Source: JAQXGO01 sp045592445 | GTDB lineage: Bacteria; Bacillota; Clostridia; UMGS1883; UMGS1540 | NCBI GenBank assembly: GCA_045592445.1 | Contig: JAZNUV010000019.1 | Span: 1-22,981, forward strand | Direction: 5' to 3' | DNA length: 22,981 nucleotides | Part shown: piece after piece, positions 21,527 through 22,981 of the stretch | Numbering within the stretch: the stretch's first letter is position 1 | How the letters are laid out: every line of letters starts with the position of its first letter | Translations under genes and position numbers: made by a program | Notes under the pieces: generated by a model | The model's input: the letters and a program-made list of their open reading frames with translations, nothing else | What the model was told of the DNA's origin: nothing | The model's database searches: none

Positions 21527-22981
21527 TTATTTCATATCATTTTCTGCCTTCATAATCATCTTTTTACTCATTTGACCTGTACGACTTCTTATATTAGAAA
21601 GGTATTTTTCGCACATTTTGCCCGTAAAAATCTTGATTTCAAGCTTTAGTCTGTCCCCTTCGGGAGTAACAAAGATTTTATCAATATATTTATTCACAAA
21701 TTCCTTTGATATAATTCCGTTTGTTGCATCCTTTTGAGCTGCGGTTAAAACTCGGCGGATTTCTTCAATGTGTTTTCTGAAATCTTCCTTGGAATTTTGT
21801 TGCTCCTGCAAATCAAAAAGCTCTTTTTCAAGTTCTTTGATAATGTCATTACATTCCTTGTTCATCTGAATATACTCATCATCGGATAAATCGCCGTTCA
21901 GATTATAATCAAGAATTTTTCGTTTCTTTTTCTGCTCGTGTTCAATTTGTGTTTTTAATTTCTCAATATCTTTGAGCATCTCACCGTTGGCATCAATGGT
22001 TTTATACATTTCAATATATGACTCAACCAAATCCTCAGCCACAGGAGATGTTTCATTGAACACATCAAAAAGAACAGGTTTAATCTCTTCCTCATAAATT
22101 GCAAAAGACGGGCAGGAATCTGCACCGTTATTTATTTTACCACTACATACCCATTTGCTGTTTTTATTTCCTTGCCTATCTACACTGTCTCTGCGATAGT
22201 ATGCCTTGCCGCAATGTGTGCAGAATAGCTTGCCCGTTAAGAGATTTGCGTGGTTGCAAATGTTCTGTCTGTTTTTAACATCCTTGCTTCGTCTCTCCAA
22301 AACAACATTTGCCGCTTCCCAAAGCTCCTCGCTGACAATGGCAGGTACAATATCACGCGTTGCATCCTTAAACATAACCCACTCTTCAGGTGGAAGAAAA
22401 TGTTGTTTCTTAGTAAACATATCAACGATTTTGACTTTGTTACCAACATAATAGCCTTTGTATTTTGGATTGGAAATAGTATTCGCCATTGTGGAATGGG
22501 CAATCTTATTACCGTTACGATTTCGGTAGCCTCTGTTTCAAAATATATCCTCAATCTGCTTCATACTATATTGGTCGGTTGCATAAAGCACAAAAAGCTC
22601 ACGAACCATCTTTGCCTCTTCTTCGTTTATATCCAATTTCTTATCTTTTTTGTCATAACCGAAAATTCTGCTGTTGCCAAGCACAACATGGTTCTTTATC
22701 GCCTGCTGATGACCAAATTTAATACGAGAGGACAGTTTTCTAAGCTCGTCCTGTGCAATGGATGACATAATGGAAAGACGAAGCTCCGAGTCCTCATCAA
22801 GAGTATTAATATTATCATTCTGAAAGAATACACCGACACCGTTTTTCAAAAGCTCACGAGTAAACTGAATACTGTCAAGGGTGTTTCTTGCAAAACGGGA
22901 TATTTCCTTTGTAATAACAAAATCGAACATATCACTTTTTGCATCTTCAATCATCTGATTAAAGTTTTCACGCTTTTGAGT
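21527..22981 (-). pseudogene. Large serine recombinase, broken by an in-frame TGA and cut by the window edge
   Basis: Reading on the minus strand from the right edge, the frame gives TQKRENFNQMIEDAKSDMFD, the end of the resolvase catalytic domain (FVITKEISRFARNTLDS, LRLSIMSSIAQDELRKLSSRIKFG), then the recombinase domain (SRIFGYDKKDKKLDINEEEAKMVRELF). A TGA at 22538-22540 follows IEDIF. The very same frame resumes with NRGYRNRNGNKIAHSTMANT and continues through NPKYKGYYVGNK, a zinc ribbon (LFCTHCGKAYY, WVCSGKINNGADSC) and a coiled coil (about DIEKLKTQIEHEQKKKRKIL) to a TAA. So this is one gene with a nonsense codon, not a frameshift. The catalytic Ser would lie beyond the window. The region is visibly more AT-rich than its neighbours, consistent with transfer. 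It could alternatively be two expressed pieces, or a sequencing error. Confidence 0.85.

Noticed and set aside
22538..22540. TGA read as an amino acid (alternative genetic code)
   Set aside because: Several intact genes here (yidC, rnpA, tktN, mrnC) stop normally at TGA at the family's usual length, so TGA is a real stop.

Overview
The window looks like a chromosomal segment of a Gram-positive, low-to-mid GC member of the Clostridia (Firmicutes). This rests on gene content: a YycH-family protein, a type III glutamine synthetase, the rpmH-rnpA-yidD-yidC-jag-mnmE block, Mini-ribonuclease III, Veg, a YitT-family protein and a split (two-subunit) transketolase. Promoters are of the SigA type (TTGACA/TATAAT-like with 17-18 bp spacers) and Shine-Dalgarno sites are good. 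No tRNA, rRNA or CRISPR array was seen. The species cannot be named from the sequence.

Layout, left to right. (1) 1-1796, minus strand: a small secreted protein followed by a YycH-like membrane-anchored protein that runs off the left edge. (2) 2105-5252, plus strand: asnA and glnN, two ammonia-fixing enzymes behind one promoter, with a perfect hairpin between them and a terminator after. (3) 5442-9142, minus strand: the conserved rpmH-rnpA-yidD-yidC-jag cluster, then a terminator-like hairpin, then mnmE. The usual neighbours dnaA and mnmG/rsmG are absent. (4) 9416-11332, plus strand: an AraC-type regulator and a Gfo/Idh/MocA oxidoreductase, followed by about 300 bp of unusually palindromic non-coding DNA. 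(5) 11664-19580, minus strand: a probable operon oadB-cysS-mrnC-yitT-tktN-tktC, then two large hairpins, then pcrA. (6) 19742-21485, plus strand: a VanW-domain lipoprotein, veg, and an HD-domain protein. (7) 21527 to the right edge, minus strand: the C-terminal part of a large serine recombinase broken by an in-frame TGA, probably the edge of a decayed or decaying mobile element.

Most of the window is housekeeping: nitrogen assimilation (asnA, glnN), membrane-protein insertion and RNA processing (rpmH cluster), tRNA modification and charging (mnmE, cysS), rRNA maturation (mrnC), pentose-phosphate metabolism (tkt) and DNA repair (pcrA). I did not find a clearly new multi-gene system. The more unusual signals are non-coding: the palindromic block at 11341-11648, the twin hairpins before pcrA, a stem-loop at the predicted 5' end of the rpmH transcript, and an inverted repeat across the HD-gene promoter. 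Gene contexts that stand out are the orphan sodium-pump beta subunit in a cysS operon, the YycH-like gene separated from walK, and the stop codon in the recombinase.
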